This document shows positions 27,014 through 35,924 of a stretch of 64,000 nt of DNA, one piece after another. The DNA is from JACKAF01 sp041391485 (GTDB lineage Bacteria > Bdellovibrionota > FAC87 > UBA2466 > JACKAF01): the NCBI GenBank assembly GCA_041391485.1, contig JAWKNY010000021.1, positions 5,910-69,909 on the forward strand, in the 5' to 3' direction. The position numbers were made by a program, and so were the translations under genes. The stretch's first letter is position 1; each line of letters begins with the position of its first letter. A model generated the notes under the pieces. It was not told where the DNA came from. It ran no database searches and saw only the letters and a list, made by a program, of their open reading frames with translations.

Positions 27014-27807
27014 TGTAGGGAATCCTCCTCACCGTAAATCCCGTTAGCTTTTCCCCGGAGATAAAAGATGTACGCTACCAGATCCCAACGCTGCTTTTCG
27101 TCCAGCGTGTCTTTGTAGGCCGGCATCGGAGAGCCGTCTAGACCTGTCACGATGGATTTGTAGACATCGCGGGCGGTGGGACCACTTTTTAGGGTGGGCT
27201 TGGTAAGGTTTGCCGGACGAATCGGGCGGTTGCTGGTGTCCGTTAGTTGTTCCGCACTTGGACCGTCGCCTTTTCCTGCATCTCCGTGGCAAAGTCGGCA
27301 CTGCTGTTGTTCGTAGACAGCGAGGCCGCGTCGGGCCGCTTCCAAAAAATGTTCTTTCTCACTAAAAACTTCGCGCGGGGGATCGCTGATGGCGAGACTC
27401 TGCTGGTAGCCCTCTCTGAATTCCGTTCGGAGTGAACGAATGTAGGCGACGATAGCTAGTTTCTCTCCCTCGGAAACCAATCTAAAGGACGGCATGCTGG
27501 TTCCGGGGATTCCCTGGTCAATGGTGCGGAGCAGGTCTTTGACGGTTGGGAGCGTGCCGTAGGCGGTAGAACGGAGCTTGAAGGCACCCTCCACCAGATT
27601 GCGCGGCCTCGGGTTTAGCATCCGGGCGGCGGGGCCGTTTCCGCGGGCGTCTTCCCCGTGGCAACCGGAGCAGCGGTTGAGAAAGCCTTCTCTACCGGCG
27701 CGGATCATTTGTTGTTCCGTCATCGACTGGACTAGGGATGTTTGCGCCTGAAGCGTGGAGCAGGCAGCTACCCATAGAGAAAGACAGACAAGTTGACGTA
27801 AGGTCAC
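27010..27807 (-). CDS. Diheme c-type cytochrome, likely lipoprotein, first gene of the oxidase operon
   Basis: The 265-residue protein has a signal with lipobox-like LSLWVAAC and two heme c sites, RCSGCHGEDARGNG and QCRLCHGDAGKGDG, each in a cytochrome c domain with a downstream Met (GTSMPSF and GSPMPAY). The double-domain layout is like CcoP, but there is no N-terminal transmembrane anchor. The GTG start is preceded by AGGGG. It probably plays the CcoP role of feeding electrons to CcoO/CcoN, tethered by lipid rather than by a helix; that is inference from position. Confidence 0.8.
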   Translation of the reverse strand: MTLRQLVCLSLWVAACSTLQAQTSLVQSMTEQQMIRAGREGFLNRCSGCHGEDARGNGPAARMLNPRPRNLVEGAFKLRSTAYGTLPTVKDLLRTIDQGIPGTSMPSFRLVSEGEKLAIVAYIRSLRTEFREGYQQSLAISDPPREVFSEKEHFLEAARRGLAVYEQQQCRLCHGDAGKGDGPSAEQLTDTSNRPIRPANLTKPTLKSGPTARDVYKSIVTGLDGSPMPAYKDTLDEKQRWDLVAYIFYLRGKANGIYGEEDSLQ

Positions 27808-28126
27808 AGCTAACCCCTATTTTTCTTTAATTGGACGGAAAAAGCTTACCAGCGAGGCGTCGGTTTTCCAAGCGAAGGTTTCTAGAAGTACTTGATATCT
27901 ATGAGGAATTTATGACAATATGTCCCGAGGCGATGGCAAAAGGTCCCACCAGCCCCAGATGACTGTAGAAGCTCCAAACCTGTGCACAGCTAGTATACAC
28001 CTTCTAAAAAGCAATTTTTAATAATATCAAGCACTTACAATGGGAACACTTCTTGCTCTCTTGAAGGGAGACGATTTGGGATCAGCCTGACGCCAACTTT
28101 GAATGGGCTGCAATTGGGAGTAAATC
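27808..28126. other. Divergent intergenic region between oxidase operon and diheme peroxidase
   Basis: About 319 bp without a supported gene. It separates two divergent respiratory cytochrome units. The right part (about 27990-28040) is AT-rich. I found no full FNR box (TTGAT-N4-ATCAA); a TTGAT half-site occurs near 27892. The plus-strand gene has GGGAG before its ATG. Confidence 0.5.
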
Positions 28127-29521
28127 ATGGGACTGCGTTCATTACGGCATCGACTATTCGTATGTGCCTTATTGGCCTCCACGCTTTTTATTTCGGCTTG
28201 TAAGCCGGGAATCACTTTAAAGAACCGCCAAAACGATAACCTCAACCTGGCTGCTATGAAGACCATCATTGATGATGACTTCATTCACATGGCAATGGAT
28301 CCCAAGCGCATTGAACTGGGCAACCTGCTCTTCTTCGACAAGATCATGAGCGGAAACCAGAACATCTCTTGCGCGACCTGCCATTCCCCCATGACGTTTA
28401 GTACGGACAATCTCTCGCTACCGATCGGCGAAGGTGGTGTGGGCCTTGGACCCGCACGTCGCATCGTGCTCGATGGCGAAAACCCGGTGCAAGAACGCAT
28501 GCCCCGTAACGCGCCGGATCTCTTCAACCGAGGGATGAAATCCTTTAAGACGCTGTTTCACGACGGGCGTCTCAGTACCGACTATTCGCAGATCAATCAC
28601 TTTCAAAACCCGGCGGGCGATGCCTTGCCCGAAGGCTTTGAGCACGCTCTTGAAGCCCAGACGATTTTTCCTCTTACTAACCCAACCGAGATGGCGGGAC
28701 ACTTTGGTGAAAACGCGATCGCGGATTGTGCGGACGCCGGTGACTTCACCTGTTTGTGGGGTGAAGTGGTGGAACGCTTAAGAGCAAATGCGGACTACGT
28801 GAATCGCTTCAGAGAAGTTTATGGTTTGGATTCCGCCGACGATATTTCTATCGTCCACGTCGGTAAGTCCCTCGCGGCTTTTATCTCGGCGTCGTTTCGG
28901 GCGGACAATAGTCCCTTTGATCAGTACCTGCGCGGCGATGACAGTGCGATGTCGCACAAAGCGAAGAAGGGCATGGAGTTATTTTACGGCAAAGCCAGCT
29001 GTGTGAATTGTCACAGCGGCGTGCTGCAAACGGATCAAAGCTTTCACGCTATTGCGATGCCACAGATTGGTCCCGGACCCGGTGGAGACGGCTTTGAAGG
29101 ACACGATGACTTTGGTCGCGAGCGCGCTACAGGGAACCAGGCGGATCGCTACAAATTTCGCACGCCGAGCTTGAGAAACGTGGAGCTCACGGCTCCGTAT
29201 GGTCACGACGGCGCGTACGCCTCCTTGGAAGGGGTGGTTCGCCATCACCTGAATCCAGGCTTGGGTCTAGCGACCTATGATCTCGACATGGCTTTTCTGC
29301 CGACAGGCGGACCGTTGGATCTGATTGATCCGCTGGTGCTCAACGACTTTCTCTCCAAAGCGGCGCTGATTGTGGCCAATGAGCTGCAGCCAGTCGATCT
29401 CTCCGAAGAAGAGGTCCAATGTTTGCTAGCTTTCTTGCGAAGTTTGACGGACGAAAGTTCCATGCACCTTAGCCACTTGATTCCCTCAAGTGTGCCCAGT
29501 GGTTTGCCTATCGCCGACTAA
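28127..29521 (+). CDS. Diheme cytochrome c peroxidase / MauG-family lipoprotein
   Basis: The 464-residue protein has a lipoprotein signal ending LFISAC and two heme c sites, NISCATCHSPM and ASCVNCHSGV, in the double-domain arrangement of bacterial di-heme peroxidases. The segment ELGNLLFFDKIMSGNQ and the C-terminal FRTPSLRNVELTAPYGHDGA are family signatures. Members reduce hydrogen peroxide with electrons from small cytochromes or carry out MauG-type oxidations; which applies cannot be told. It is transcribed divergently from the oxidase operon and overlaps the convergent AMMECR1 gene by 4 bp. Confidence 0.85.
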   Translation: MGLRSLRHRLFVCALLASTLFISACKPGITLKNRQNDNLNLAAMKTIIDDDFIHMAMDPKRIELGNLLFFDKIMSGNQNISCATCHSPMTFSTDNLSLPIGEGGVGLGPARRIVLDGENPVQERMPRNAPDLFNRGMKSFKTLFHDGRLSTDYSQINHFQNPAGDALPEGFEHALEAQTIFPLTNPTEMAGHFGENAIADCADAGDFTCLWGEVVERLRANADYVNRFREVYGLDSADDISIVHVGKSLAAFISASFRADNSPFDQYLRGDDSAMSHKAKKGMELFYGKASCVNCHSGVLQTDQSFHAIAMPQIGPGPGGDGFEGHDDFGRERATGNQADRYKFRTPSLRNVELTAPYGHDGAYASLEGVVRHHLNPGLGLATYDLDMAFLPTGGPLDLIDPLVLNDFLSKAALIVANELQPVDLSEEEVQCLLAFLRSLTDESSMHLSHLIPSSVPSGLPIAD

Positions 29522-30063
29522 GTTTCAGAGAAGGAGATCTCTTCGAAGTACTCCAGCGAGTACTTCGAAGCGTCTTGCGGATCGAGTCCGGCCTTTTTAC
29601 AGGTTTGGGACAGAAACTCGTCGCGATCCCACCCCCACTCTATCGCCACGCTGGCAAGCAGTACCCCACGCTTCGATCCAAAACTGACACAAAGCCCGTG
29701 CTTTCCAAGTTCCACATCGTCCAGACTGCGAAGGGGTTGGATGGGCCCCAATACTGCTACCTTTATATTTAGGGAAGCCAACTCCTCGGGCCTTACCGGT
29801 TCAAAACGTGGATCTTCAAAGGCGGCCTTTTCCGCGAAGGTGCGCAAGTTTTCGTGAAGCGGCGAAAGCGTCTCCAGGCAGCCGATGCAGCCGCGAAGCT
29901 CCCCTTCGTCGGTGGTGAGGGTTACAAAACAAGGGAGCGGCTCTTCCAAAGTCCCCGTCACGGGTTGGGAGGCGGCCGATCCCAGATTGAGCAATGACTC
30001 TAAAGTCTCCCGTACAATTTTCAGGCAAATCTGTTGTTCGTTAGCAGTGAGCTGAAACTCCAC
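29518..30063 (-). CDS. AMMECR1-domain protein (AmmeMemoRadiSam system protein A)
   Basis: The 181-residue protein has the AMMECR1 signature LRGCIGCLETLSPLHENLR, preceded by LPCFVTLTTDEGE and followed by AAFEDPRFEPVRPEELASL. In many bacteria this domain is encoded with a Memo-like protein and a radical SAM enzyme; neither is present here, so it is a solitary copy. Biochemical function is unknown. The start is GTG, 3 bp after the stop of the zinc-ribbon gene, so the two are probably cotranscribed. Confidence 0.85.
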   Translation of the reverse strand: MEFQLTANEQQICLKIVRETLESLLNLGSAASQPVTGTLEEPLPCFVTLTTDEGELRGCIGCLETLSPLHENLRTFAEKAAFEDPRFEPVRPEELASLNIKVAVLGPIQPLRSLDDVELGKHGLCVSFGSKRGVLLASVAIEWGWDRDEFLSQTCKKAGLDPQDASKYSLEYFEEISFSET

Positions 30064-30066
30064 GAG

Positions 30067-30498
30067 TTAACTCATGGCGTGAATGAGCATGCGTTCCCCT
30101 TCACGGAAAAGCACAATGATTTTGCCGTTGGCCCGAACCTCTTCAACGATCCCAATTCCGAACTTAACGTGTTTCAGAACGTCTCCGTTTTGAAAGGTGG
30201 TTCGAGGGGTGTAAGCTTGGGTTTCTTTTCCGGAGCTGGCTGCTAGCTTTTCGTCCCATAGAGCGCTGCCGCGGGCGCGGGGACGCGAAGGGGCGCTTCT
30301 TCCAGGTACGACCCGACGGGCACCGCTACTCCCTCGAAACTTGCGCTCACTTTTGCAGGTTTTGCATTGCACTTTGGCCGGCGTCCCTCCCACCATCGAT
30401 ACGATGACGTGAGCAAGTTCCATTTTGCAGCGGGTACAATGGGCGAGGATGTCCCCGCCGACGCGGGGCGGGCCATAAAGGGCGGTGGTTGCACTCAA
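30067..30498 (-). CDS. Zinc-ribbon protein with C-terminal Tudor-like domain
   Basis: A 143-residue protein. The N-terminal half has two CxxC knuckles (HCTRCKMEL and VQCKTCKSERKF), a probable zinc ribbon. A basic linker rich in R, S and P follows. The C-terminus (GDVLKHVKFGIGIVEEVRA, then KIIVLFREGERML) resembles the Tudor-like domain at the end of UvrD-type helicases and CarD-like proteins, which often contacts RNA polymerase or nucleic acid. The start is TTG with AGGAG 7 bases upstream. Its role is not known; nucleic acid binding is inferred. Confidence 0.7.
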   Translation of the reverse strand: MSATTALYGPPRVGGDILAHCTRCKMELAHVIVSMVGGTPAKVQCKTCKSERKFRGSSGARRVVPGRSAPSRPRARGSALWDEKLAASSGKETQAYTPRTTFQNGDVLKHVKFGIGIVEEVRANGKIIVLFREGERMLIHAMS

Positions 30499-30594
30499 TC
30501 CGACTCTCCTATTACTCCCAGCTCGTCCAGCGTAGGCTTTGCCGGATGCTGTCGCTCTGGGTTAAAATCCGATTCTAGACTTGGAGCTCTTGGG

Positions 30595-31140
30595 ATGGCA
30601 AATGGACCGACGCAGAAACCGTTCTGGAAACGAAGAGAGACGTGGATTTGGGGGATGGGCTTCAGTTTTGCCTTCCTCCTCCTGGTGATTTTTGGCCGAA
30701 TCCCAGCGGCCCGGCGTGGCGCGCTCGAGGGGAATCCGGCTCCTAATATCCCCTTTGTTTTGGCAGGCAGTCAGCAGTCGCTCTCGGATTACGCGGGCAA
30801 GGTTGTCCTGCTCAACTTTTGGGCGACCTGGTGCGGGCCCTGCATGGAAGAAATGCCGGCGCTGCGGGAGCTGGAGGACAAGCTGGCTGAAAAGGGCTTT
30901 GCTCTGCTCGCGTTCAACGTCGAGGGCGAGAATCCAAAACTTCTTAGCCAAATTCCCGAAGAACTCTTGCCCAGACACCTGATCTTTGAGTTTAATCAGG
31001 AGTCCTTGGACCCCTACGGCGTAGAGGTCATTCCGCTCAGCGTTCTGATCAACAAGAGCGGCGCGATTGAGCGCCTGTTTTTGGGACCGCGGGACTGGGC
31101 CACGCCGTCCATGGTGCAAGAAATAGAGAAACTATTATAA
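30595..31140 (+). CDS. TlpA-like membrane-anchored thioredoxin
   Basis: The 181-residue protein starts MANGPTQKPFWKRRETWIW, has one transmembrane segment (MGFSFAFLLLVIFGRIP) and a periplasmic thioredoxin domain with the redox motif NFWATWCGPCMEEMPAL and cis-Pro region VEVIPLSVLI. TlpA/ResA proteins keep cysteines reduced in the periplasm, for example for cytochrome c maturation, which suits a genome with many c-type hemes. The open frame extends upstream, but the ATG at 30595 begins the signal anchor and has an upstream GGAG. Confidence 0.85.
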   Translation: MANGPTQKPFWKRRETWIWGMGFSFAFLLLVIFGRIPAARRGALEGNPAPNIPFVLAGSQQSLSDYAGKVVLLNFWATWCGPCMEEMPALRELEDKLAEKGFALLAFNVEGENPKLLSQIPEELLPRHLIFEFNQESLDPYGVEVIPLSVLINKSGAIERLFLGPRDWATPSMVQEIEKLL

Positions 31141-31148
31141 GGACTCGG

Positions 31149-31786
31149 TTGGACGGCGTGAAATCACTCGCTTTGCATAAGATTACGGTCTTCTTGTTAT
31201 ACGCGTGTTGCTACGCCGTGCTCTACCTCTACCCCAATCTATACCCTGTTTGGGAACCGCAGTTCTTGCCGATGCTAGGAATCGATCGCAACACGCCGCT
31301 CGTGCCCTGGACATTCTTGATCTATACATCCGACTACCTACTCATTTTAACGGTAATCTTGTGGACCTCACGCGATGAGTTCAACTCCTTTGCCAGAATG
31401 GCTTTTCTGGTCCTTCTCTTTTGTGGGACATTCTTTTACTTGATGCCGACGACCTACCCGCGCCCGGTTTACCCGGAGGTGGGCAATCCTCTGGTGGCGG
31501 CGGCGATGTGGCTCGTTTCGTCCGCGGATTCACCGGCCAACTGTTTCCCGAGTCAGCACGTGGCGCTCACCTCTATCTGCGCTTTGTCGATGAGAAGGCG
31601 TGGCACCTGGCTTCACGCTTTTACTGGATTTGGGCGCTGGCGATCTTTGCTTCCACACTGACGACCAAGCAGCACTATTTCTATGACATCCTCGGCGGCC
31701 TGGTCGTGGCCGCTTGCGTGGGGGCCTTGGAGTACCTCTACGCCCGAAAGACTTTTATCTTAACGGCCAAACTTCCGGTGAAATAG
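31149..31786 (+). CDS. PAP2-superfamily membrane protein (one frameshift)
   Basis: About 212 residues after joining two frames. Several transmembrane helices lead to the PAP2-like motif NCFPSQHVALTSICA; near 31583-31585 a T is missing from a run of three, after which the frame continues VDEKAWHLASRFYWIW and STLTTKQHYFYDILGG, which carries the second His/Asp motif. Such proteins are lipid phosphatases or inositol phosphoceramide-type transferases; the substrate is unknown. TTG start with AAGGA upstream, 8 bp after the thioredoxin gene. Confidence 0.72.
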
Positions 31787-32202
31787 TGGCAGTAACGCGA
31801 TTGAGAGCCTCAACGGTCTGTGTGGCGGGCGGCCGGGTTCTCCTGGTCCGGCTGCGCGATCCCCTATCCGGCTCGGTGCGCCTGTTCCCGCCAGGCGGGG
31901 CTGTAGAGTCGGGAGAGACACCCGCCCAAACGGCGGTTCGAGAGACCTTGGAAGAGACTGGCTACCGCGTTCGGGTTGAGGGCTCGCCCCGCGTGGATCA
32001 CTACCCTTTTGTGTGGGGAGGGGTTGAGTATGCCTGCGAGACGCACTTTTTCAGAGCGGAACTCTTGGATCCCAACCCGAGCCCGACTGAGAACGAGCCG
32101 GTCGTCATGGGAAGCGAGTGGGTGCCGCTCTCCCGGCTGAGCGACGCCCTGGACTATGACGCCAACATCCGCGAATCCGTCCTGGCCTTGGCTTTCCGCT
32201 AG
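31786..32202 (+). CDS. Nudix hydrolase
   Basis: The 138-residue protein carries a Nudix box, GAVESGETPAQTAVRETLEE followed by TGY, matching Gx5Ex7REUxEExGU except Thr at the first hydrophobic position. Nudix enzymes hydrolyse nucleoside diphosphates linked to another group; the substrate is not known. The GTG start overlaps the stop of the PAP2 gene by one base (TAGTG). It directly precedes the nadC-B-A genes, so a link to NAD metabolism is conceivable but unproven. Confidence 0.85.
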   Translation: MAVTRLRASTVCVAGGRVLLVRLRDPLSGSVRLFPPGGAVESGETPAQTAVRETLEETGYRVRVEGSPRVDHYPFVWGGVEYACETHFFRAELLDPNPSPTENEPVVMGSEWVPLSRLSDALDYDANIRESVLALAFR

Positions 32203-32267
32203 GGGCTCTCCCCTTTATGGCCCCGTTTGTGGTCCCATTTGAGACACCGCTGTGCTAAGGGTACTGC

Positions 32268-33110
32268 GTGGTGTGGAATGCCGAAATAGAGGTCCTAGTT
32301 CGCAGAACCTTGGCCGAAGACCGGGTCCACGACGACGTGACGACTCGGGCGGTACTGGGTGAGGGCGTCTCGGCCCAAACTAGGGTGAACGCCGCGATTC
32401 GGACCCGGGAGGCTGGGGTCTTTAGCGGCGAAGCGATCGTTGCGGCCTTCCAGCGGCTCACGGATCTCCAGTGCCGTTGCCTGGTCTCTGATGGGGCGAC
32501 GCTTGAGCCGGGTCAGGATCTCATTCGACTTACCGGCCTTGCCGCTGATTGCCTCGCGATGGAGCGTAGTCTTTTAAATCTCCTCGCGCTCGCTAGTGGC
32601 GTCGCCACCAAAACCCGCCGTTTTGTGGAGGCGGTAGCGCCACACGCAGCCGAGATTCTCGCTACGCGAAAGACTTTACCAGGACTTCGGGCGCTGCAGC
32701 TCGAAGCGGTAGAGCACGGCGGCGGCCGCGTACACCGGCGTGATTTGTCCGATGGCATTCTCATCAAAGACAATCACCTGCTTGTTTGTGAATTGGAGGA
32801 GGCGGTTCAGCGCGCTCAGCGAAGCCATTCTCCTTTGCACCGAGTGGAGGTTGAAGTCGACAACGTCAGCCAACTGAAGCAGGTTCTTGCGTTGAATCCA
32901 GACGTCGTGATGCTCGACAATTTTAGTGAAAGCGATTTGCGTGAGGCCGTGCAACTGGCCAAAGGGAAGGTACGCCTAGAGGTTTCCGGAGGCGTGCGGC
33001 TGGAAGATATCCCCCGCATCGCCGCCTTGGGCGTAGACTACATTAGCGTCGGGGCGCTCACTCATACCATTAAGGGGCTCGATTTAACTTTGGAGATAGT
33101 GACGGCATGA
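32268..33110 (+). CDS. nadC: Nicotinate-nucleotide pyrophosphorylase (quinolinate phosphoribosyltransferase)
   Basis: Converts quinolinate and PRPP to nicotinate mononucleotide with loss of CO2. The 280-residue protein has EDRVHDDVTTRAV at the N-terminus, RSLLNLLALASGVATKTR, ILATRKTLPGLRALQ, the GGGRVHRRDLSDGILIKDNH active-site stretch, and VMLDNFSESDL. Start is GTG with AAGGG upstream. It is the first gene of nadC-nadB-nadA and its stop overlaps the nadB start as ATGA. Confidence 0.94.
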   Translation: MVWNAEIEVLVRRTLAEDRVHDDVTTRAVLGEGVSAQTRVNAAIRTREAGVFSGEAIVAAFQRLTDLQCRCLVSDGATLEPGQDLIRLTGLAADCLAMERSLLNLLALASGVATKTRRFVEAVAPHAAEILATRKTLPGLRALQLEAVEHGGGRVHRRDLSDGILIKDNHLLVCELEEAVQRAQRSHSPLHRVEVEVDNVSQLKQVLALNPDVVMLDNFSESDLREAVQLAKGKVRLEVSGGVRLEDIPRIAALGVDYISVGALTHTIKGLDLTLEIVTA

Positions 33111-34686
33111 GTGTGGGACGCGAAACCGATTGCCTCATCGTAGGGGGTGGCATCGCCGGGCTTTCGACGGCGTCGAGGCTGGCAGAGCGTGGAAAGCGCG
33201 TTACCGTCATTGCCGCTGGTAAAGATCTGAGCCAGTGCAATTCCTTTTATGCTCAGGGCGGAATCATCTACGAGTCCCTCAGTCACAACTCCGAGAGCCT
33301 AAAACAAGACATTCAGGAAGCCGGTTGCCACATCAATTATGAACCTGCCGTCGATCAACTTGTAGATATGGGACCGGAGCTCGTTCGCAAGGTACTTTTG
33401 GACAGAGCGCACGTGGAATTTGATCGAGACGCCGAAGGAGAGTGGCTCCGCACCCGCGAGGGCGCTCATTCGGAGAATCGGATCCTTCATCGCGGTGACG
33501 AGTCGGGGAAAGCCATCCAGTCGGCGATGATTCAGCTCGTCGGTGGACTAAAAAACGTAGAAGTTTTGACCGAGCACACGGCGGTCAATCTTCTCATGAC
33601 CTCTTTCCACTCTACGGATCGATCCCGTCTGCACGAACCCGCTCGGTGCTTTGGAGCTTTTGTTTATGATCAGAACGCCAAGCGCGTGGAGCCGATTTTT
33701 GCGCGTCACACGGTGCTTGCTACCGGAGGCGTGGGCCAACTCTTTTTGCACAATACCAATAGCAAGTACAGCCGCGGCGATGGCATCGCACTCGCACACC
33801 GCGCGGGCTGCCGATTGGAAAATCTTGAGTATGTGCAGTTCCACCCAACCACTTTTTACCACCCAAAATCCACACGTTTTCTGATTTCAGAGGCGCTGCG
33901 GGGAGAAGGGGCCGTACTCATCAACGATCGTGGTGAGCGCTTTGCGAAAAAGTACCTGCCCGAGTACGAGGTACCCGAGCTGGCCCCTCGCGATCGTGTT
34001 GCTCAGGCCATACACCAGGAAGTCCTATCTACTGGGGCTCCTTGTGTTTACCTCGATATCAGCCACAAAGACGCTGGCTGGATTCGCGATCGTTTTCCTT
34101 TCGTTTATGGTTCTTGTTTGAAAGTAGGCGTGGATATCACGCGCGAACCCATCCCCGTGTTGCCCGGAGCGCATTATCACTGCGGGGGCGTGTGGGTGGA
34201 TCTGGAATCGCGCACGACCATTCCCCGTTTGTGGGCGGTGGGCGAAGTCAGTTGCACCGGCGTACACGGTGCCAACCGCCTTGCTAGCACGTCGCTACTG
34301 GAAGGTTTGGTTTGGGGGTGCGCGCAGCCGATGCCATTACCAATGACTTGGACAAGAATCCGCCACTGCGTTACCCACACATTTACCCATGGCAGGCGGA
34401 GAGCGCCGTTGCCGATCCCAGCTTTTTGCACCAAGACTGGCTCATGCTGAAGCACACGATGTGGAACTATGTCGGTCTCATAAAAACGGATAGCCGCCTA
34501 CGAAGAGCCGAGGGCATTTTGGGTGAACTCTCCGAGGGTATAGATAAGTTTTACCGGAAGGCGGCGCTGAGCGATGAATTGATTGGTTTACGCCAAGCGG
34601 TTTTGGTTTCTCAGCTGATTCTCAACGCTTGTAAGCGCAACCCCAAGTCCAAGGGCTGCTATCTGCGGGGCGAACTTGAAATTTAG
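33107..34686 (+). CDS. nadB: L-aspartate oxidase (one frameshift)
   Basis: FAD enzyme that oxidises aspartate to iminoaspartate for quinolinate synthesis. About 526 residues. The N-terminus has the dinucleotide-binding motif CLIVGGGIAGLSTASRLAE, and further on FAQGG-like FYAQGGIIYE, GGVWVDLESRTTIPRLWAVG and VHGANRLASTSLLEGLVWG. At 34314-34318 one G is missing from a run of G, and the frame then continues VRAADAITNDLDKNP to the helical C-terminal domain. Correction gives a normal NadB, so the gene is treated as intact. Confidence 0.9.
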
Positions 34687-34709
34687 CAGAGGATTATTAG
34701 GATAAGAGC

Positions 34710-35783
34710 GTGATGACTGCGATTGACATGACGAAGGTGCGCGAGCTGGAAGCGCTTCCCGATGCGGAGCTTGAGGCGCGGATCCGCGCTGTGCGTGAAC
34801 AATACGGTAAAGACATTTGCTTGCTGGCGCACCTGTACCAGCGAAAAAGAATTACTGAGCTGGCAGACTTTTCCGGAGACTCCTTTGGCCTTTCCAAGAA
34901 AGCGGCGGAGTTTGAGGGCGGACGCTATATCGTATTTTGCGGCGTTCGTTTCATGGCGGAGAGCGCTGCCATCCTAGGACGACCGGATCAAGAGGTCATC
35001 CACCCGGATCCTGAAGCCGGTTGCCCAATGGCTGACATGGCCAGTCTCACGGAAGTGGAAAAGGCCTGGAGCGCAATCCAAGGAGCCGGAACCGTTGTTC
35101 CAGTGACCTACATGAATAGCACCGCTGATATTAAGGCATTTTGTGGGAAGAATGGCGGCACTATCTGCACCTCCAGCAATGCCGCGCAGACATTCAAGTG
35201 GGCTTTTGAGCAAGGCCAGAAAATTTTCTTTCTCCCCGACGAGCACTTGGGTCGTAACACGGCCTTACGCTATGGAATTAAAGAGAAAGACATTTGTGTT
35301 TGGGATCCTGAAAAAGAGAACGGCGGCCAGCCAGAAGCCTATGCCGATGCCAAAGTCATCTTGTGGCGAGGGTATTGCCCGGTCCATCAGAAGTTTACCG
35401 TTCGTGACGTGGAGCATGTACGACGCTTTTACCCTCAAAGCCGAATCGTGGTGCACCCCGAGGTGCCCAAGGAAGTGGCAGCAATCGCAGATGCCGTAGG
35501 CAGCACGGGGTTCATTCAGGACTACGTAAAAAATCAAACCAAGCCGGGCGATGAGCTCTTCATCGGGACGGAGATTAATCTCGTTCAGAATCTGGCCGCA
35601 GACTATCCTGACAGAAAGATTCATAAGTTACACCGTTCTTTATGCTTAACGATGTACCAGATCACCTTAGGTAGAATTCTCTATGCTTTGGAGAACATCG
35701 AAACTTTTGAGCGTGTAGTCGTACCTGAAGAGATAAAACACTATTCGCGGGTGGCGTTGGATAGAATGTTAAAACTTGTCTGA
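34710..35783 (+). CDS. nadA: Quinolinate synthase
   Basis: A 4Fe-4S enzyme that condenses iminoaspartate with dihydroxyacetone phosphate to quinolinate. The 357-residue protein shows the three NadA-like halves and conserved cysteines in VFCGVRFMAESA, YCPVHQKF and LHRSLCLTMYQ, together with PVTYMNSTADIKAFCG and TSSNAAQTF. The start is GTG (34710) or the next codon ATG (34713), with AGGATAAGAG upstream. It completes the de novo NAD route with nadB and nadC. Confidence 0.93.
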   Translation: MMTAIDMTKVRELEALPDAELEARIRAVREQYGKDICLLAHLYQRKRITELADFSGDSFGLSKKAAEFEGGRYIVFCGVRFMAESAAILGRPDQEVIHPDPEAGCPMADMASLTEVEKAWSAIQGAGTVVPVTYMNSTADIKAFCGKNGGTICTSSNAAQTFKWAFEQGQKIFFLPDEHLGRNTALRYGIKEKDICVWDPEKENGGQPEAYADAKVILWRGYCPVHQKFTVRDVEHVRRFYPQSRIVVHPEVPKEVAAIADAVGSTGFIQDYVKNQTKPGDELFIGTEINLVQNLAADYPDRKIHKLHRSLCLTMYQITLGRILYALENIETFERVVVPEEIKHYSRVALDRMLKLV

Positions 35784-35924
35784 GGCGCTCATGCGCATGC
35801 GGTGCTTGATGCTAGGCGGGGCGGGGCTGCCTTTCTCATATTCCACTTGAGCCAAAGTGGTAAGAAAAAACAGGAATGCCACATAAAAAAAGAACATGAT
35901 GTAGTTTTTTGTCTTCGCGTTCAT
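35769..35924 (-). CDS. Possible small exported or membrane micro-protein
   Basis: A 51-codon frame begins MNAKTKNYIMFFFYVAFLFF, a strong hydrophobic N-terminal segment, followed by LTTLAQVEYEKGSPAPPSI and a basic tail. A GGTGG element lies about 8 bases upstream. It overlaps the convergent nadA 3' end by 15 bp. No family is recognised and its coding status rests on the frame, the hydrophobic segment and the weak ribosome-binding site. Confidence 0.35.
   Translation of the reverse strand: MNAKTKNYIMFFFYVAFLFFLTTLAQVEYEKGSPAPPSIKHRMRMSASDKF

Noticed and set aside
27880..27910. FNR/Anr box upstream of the oxidase operon
   Set aside because: Only a TTGAT half-site is present and the second half does not match ATCAA at the right spacing.
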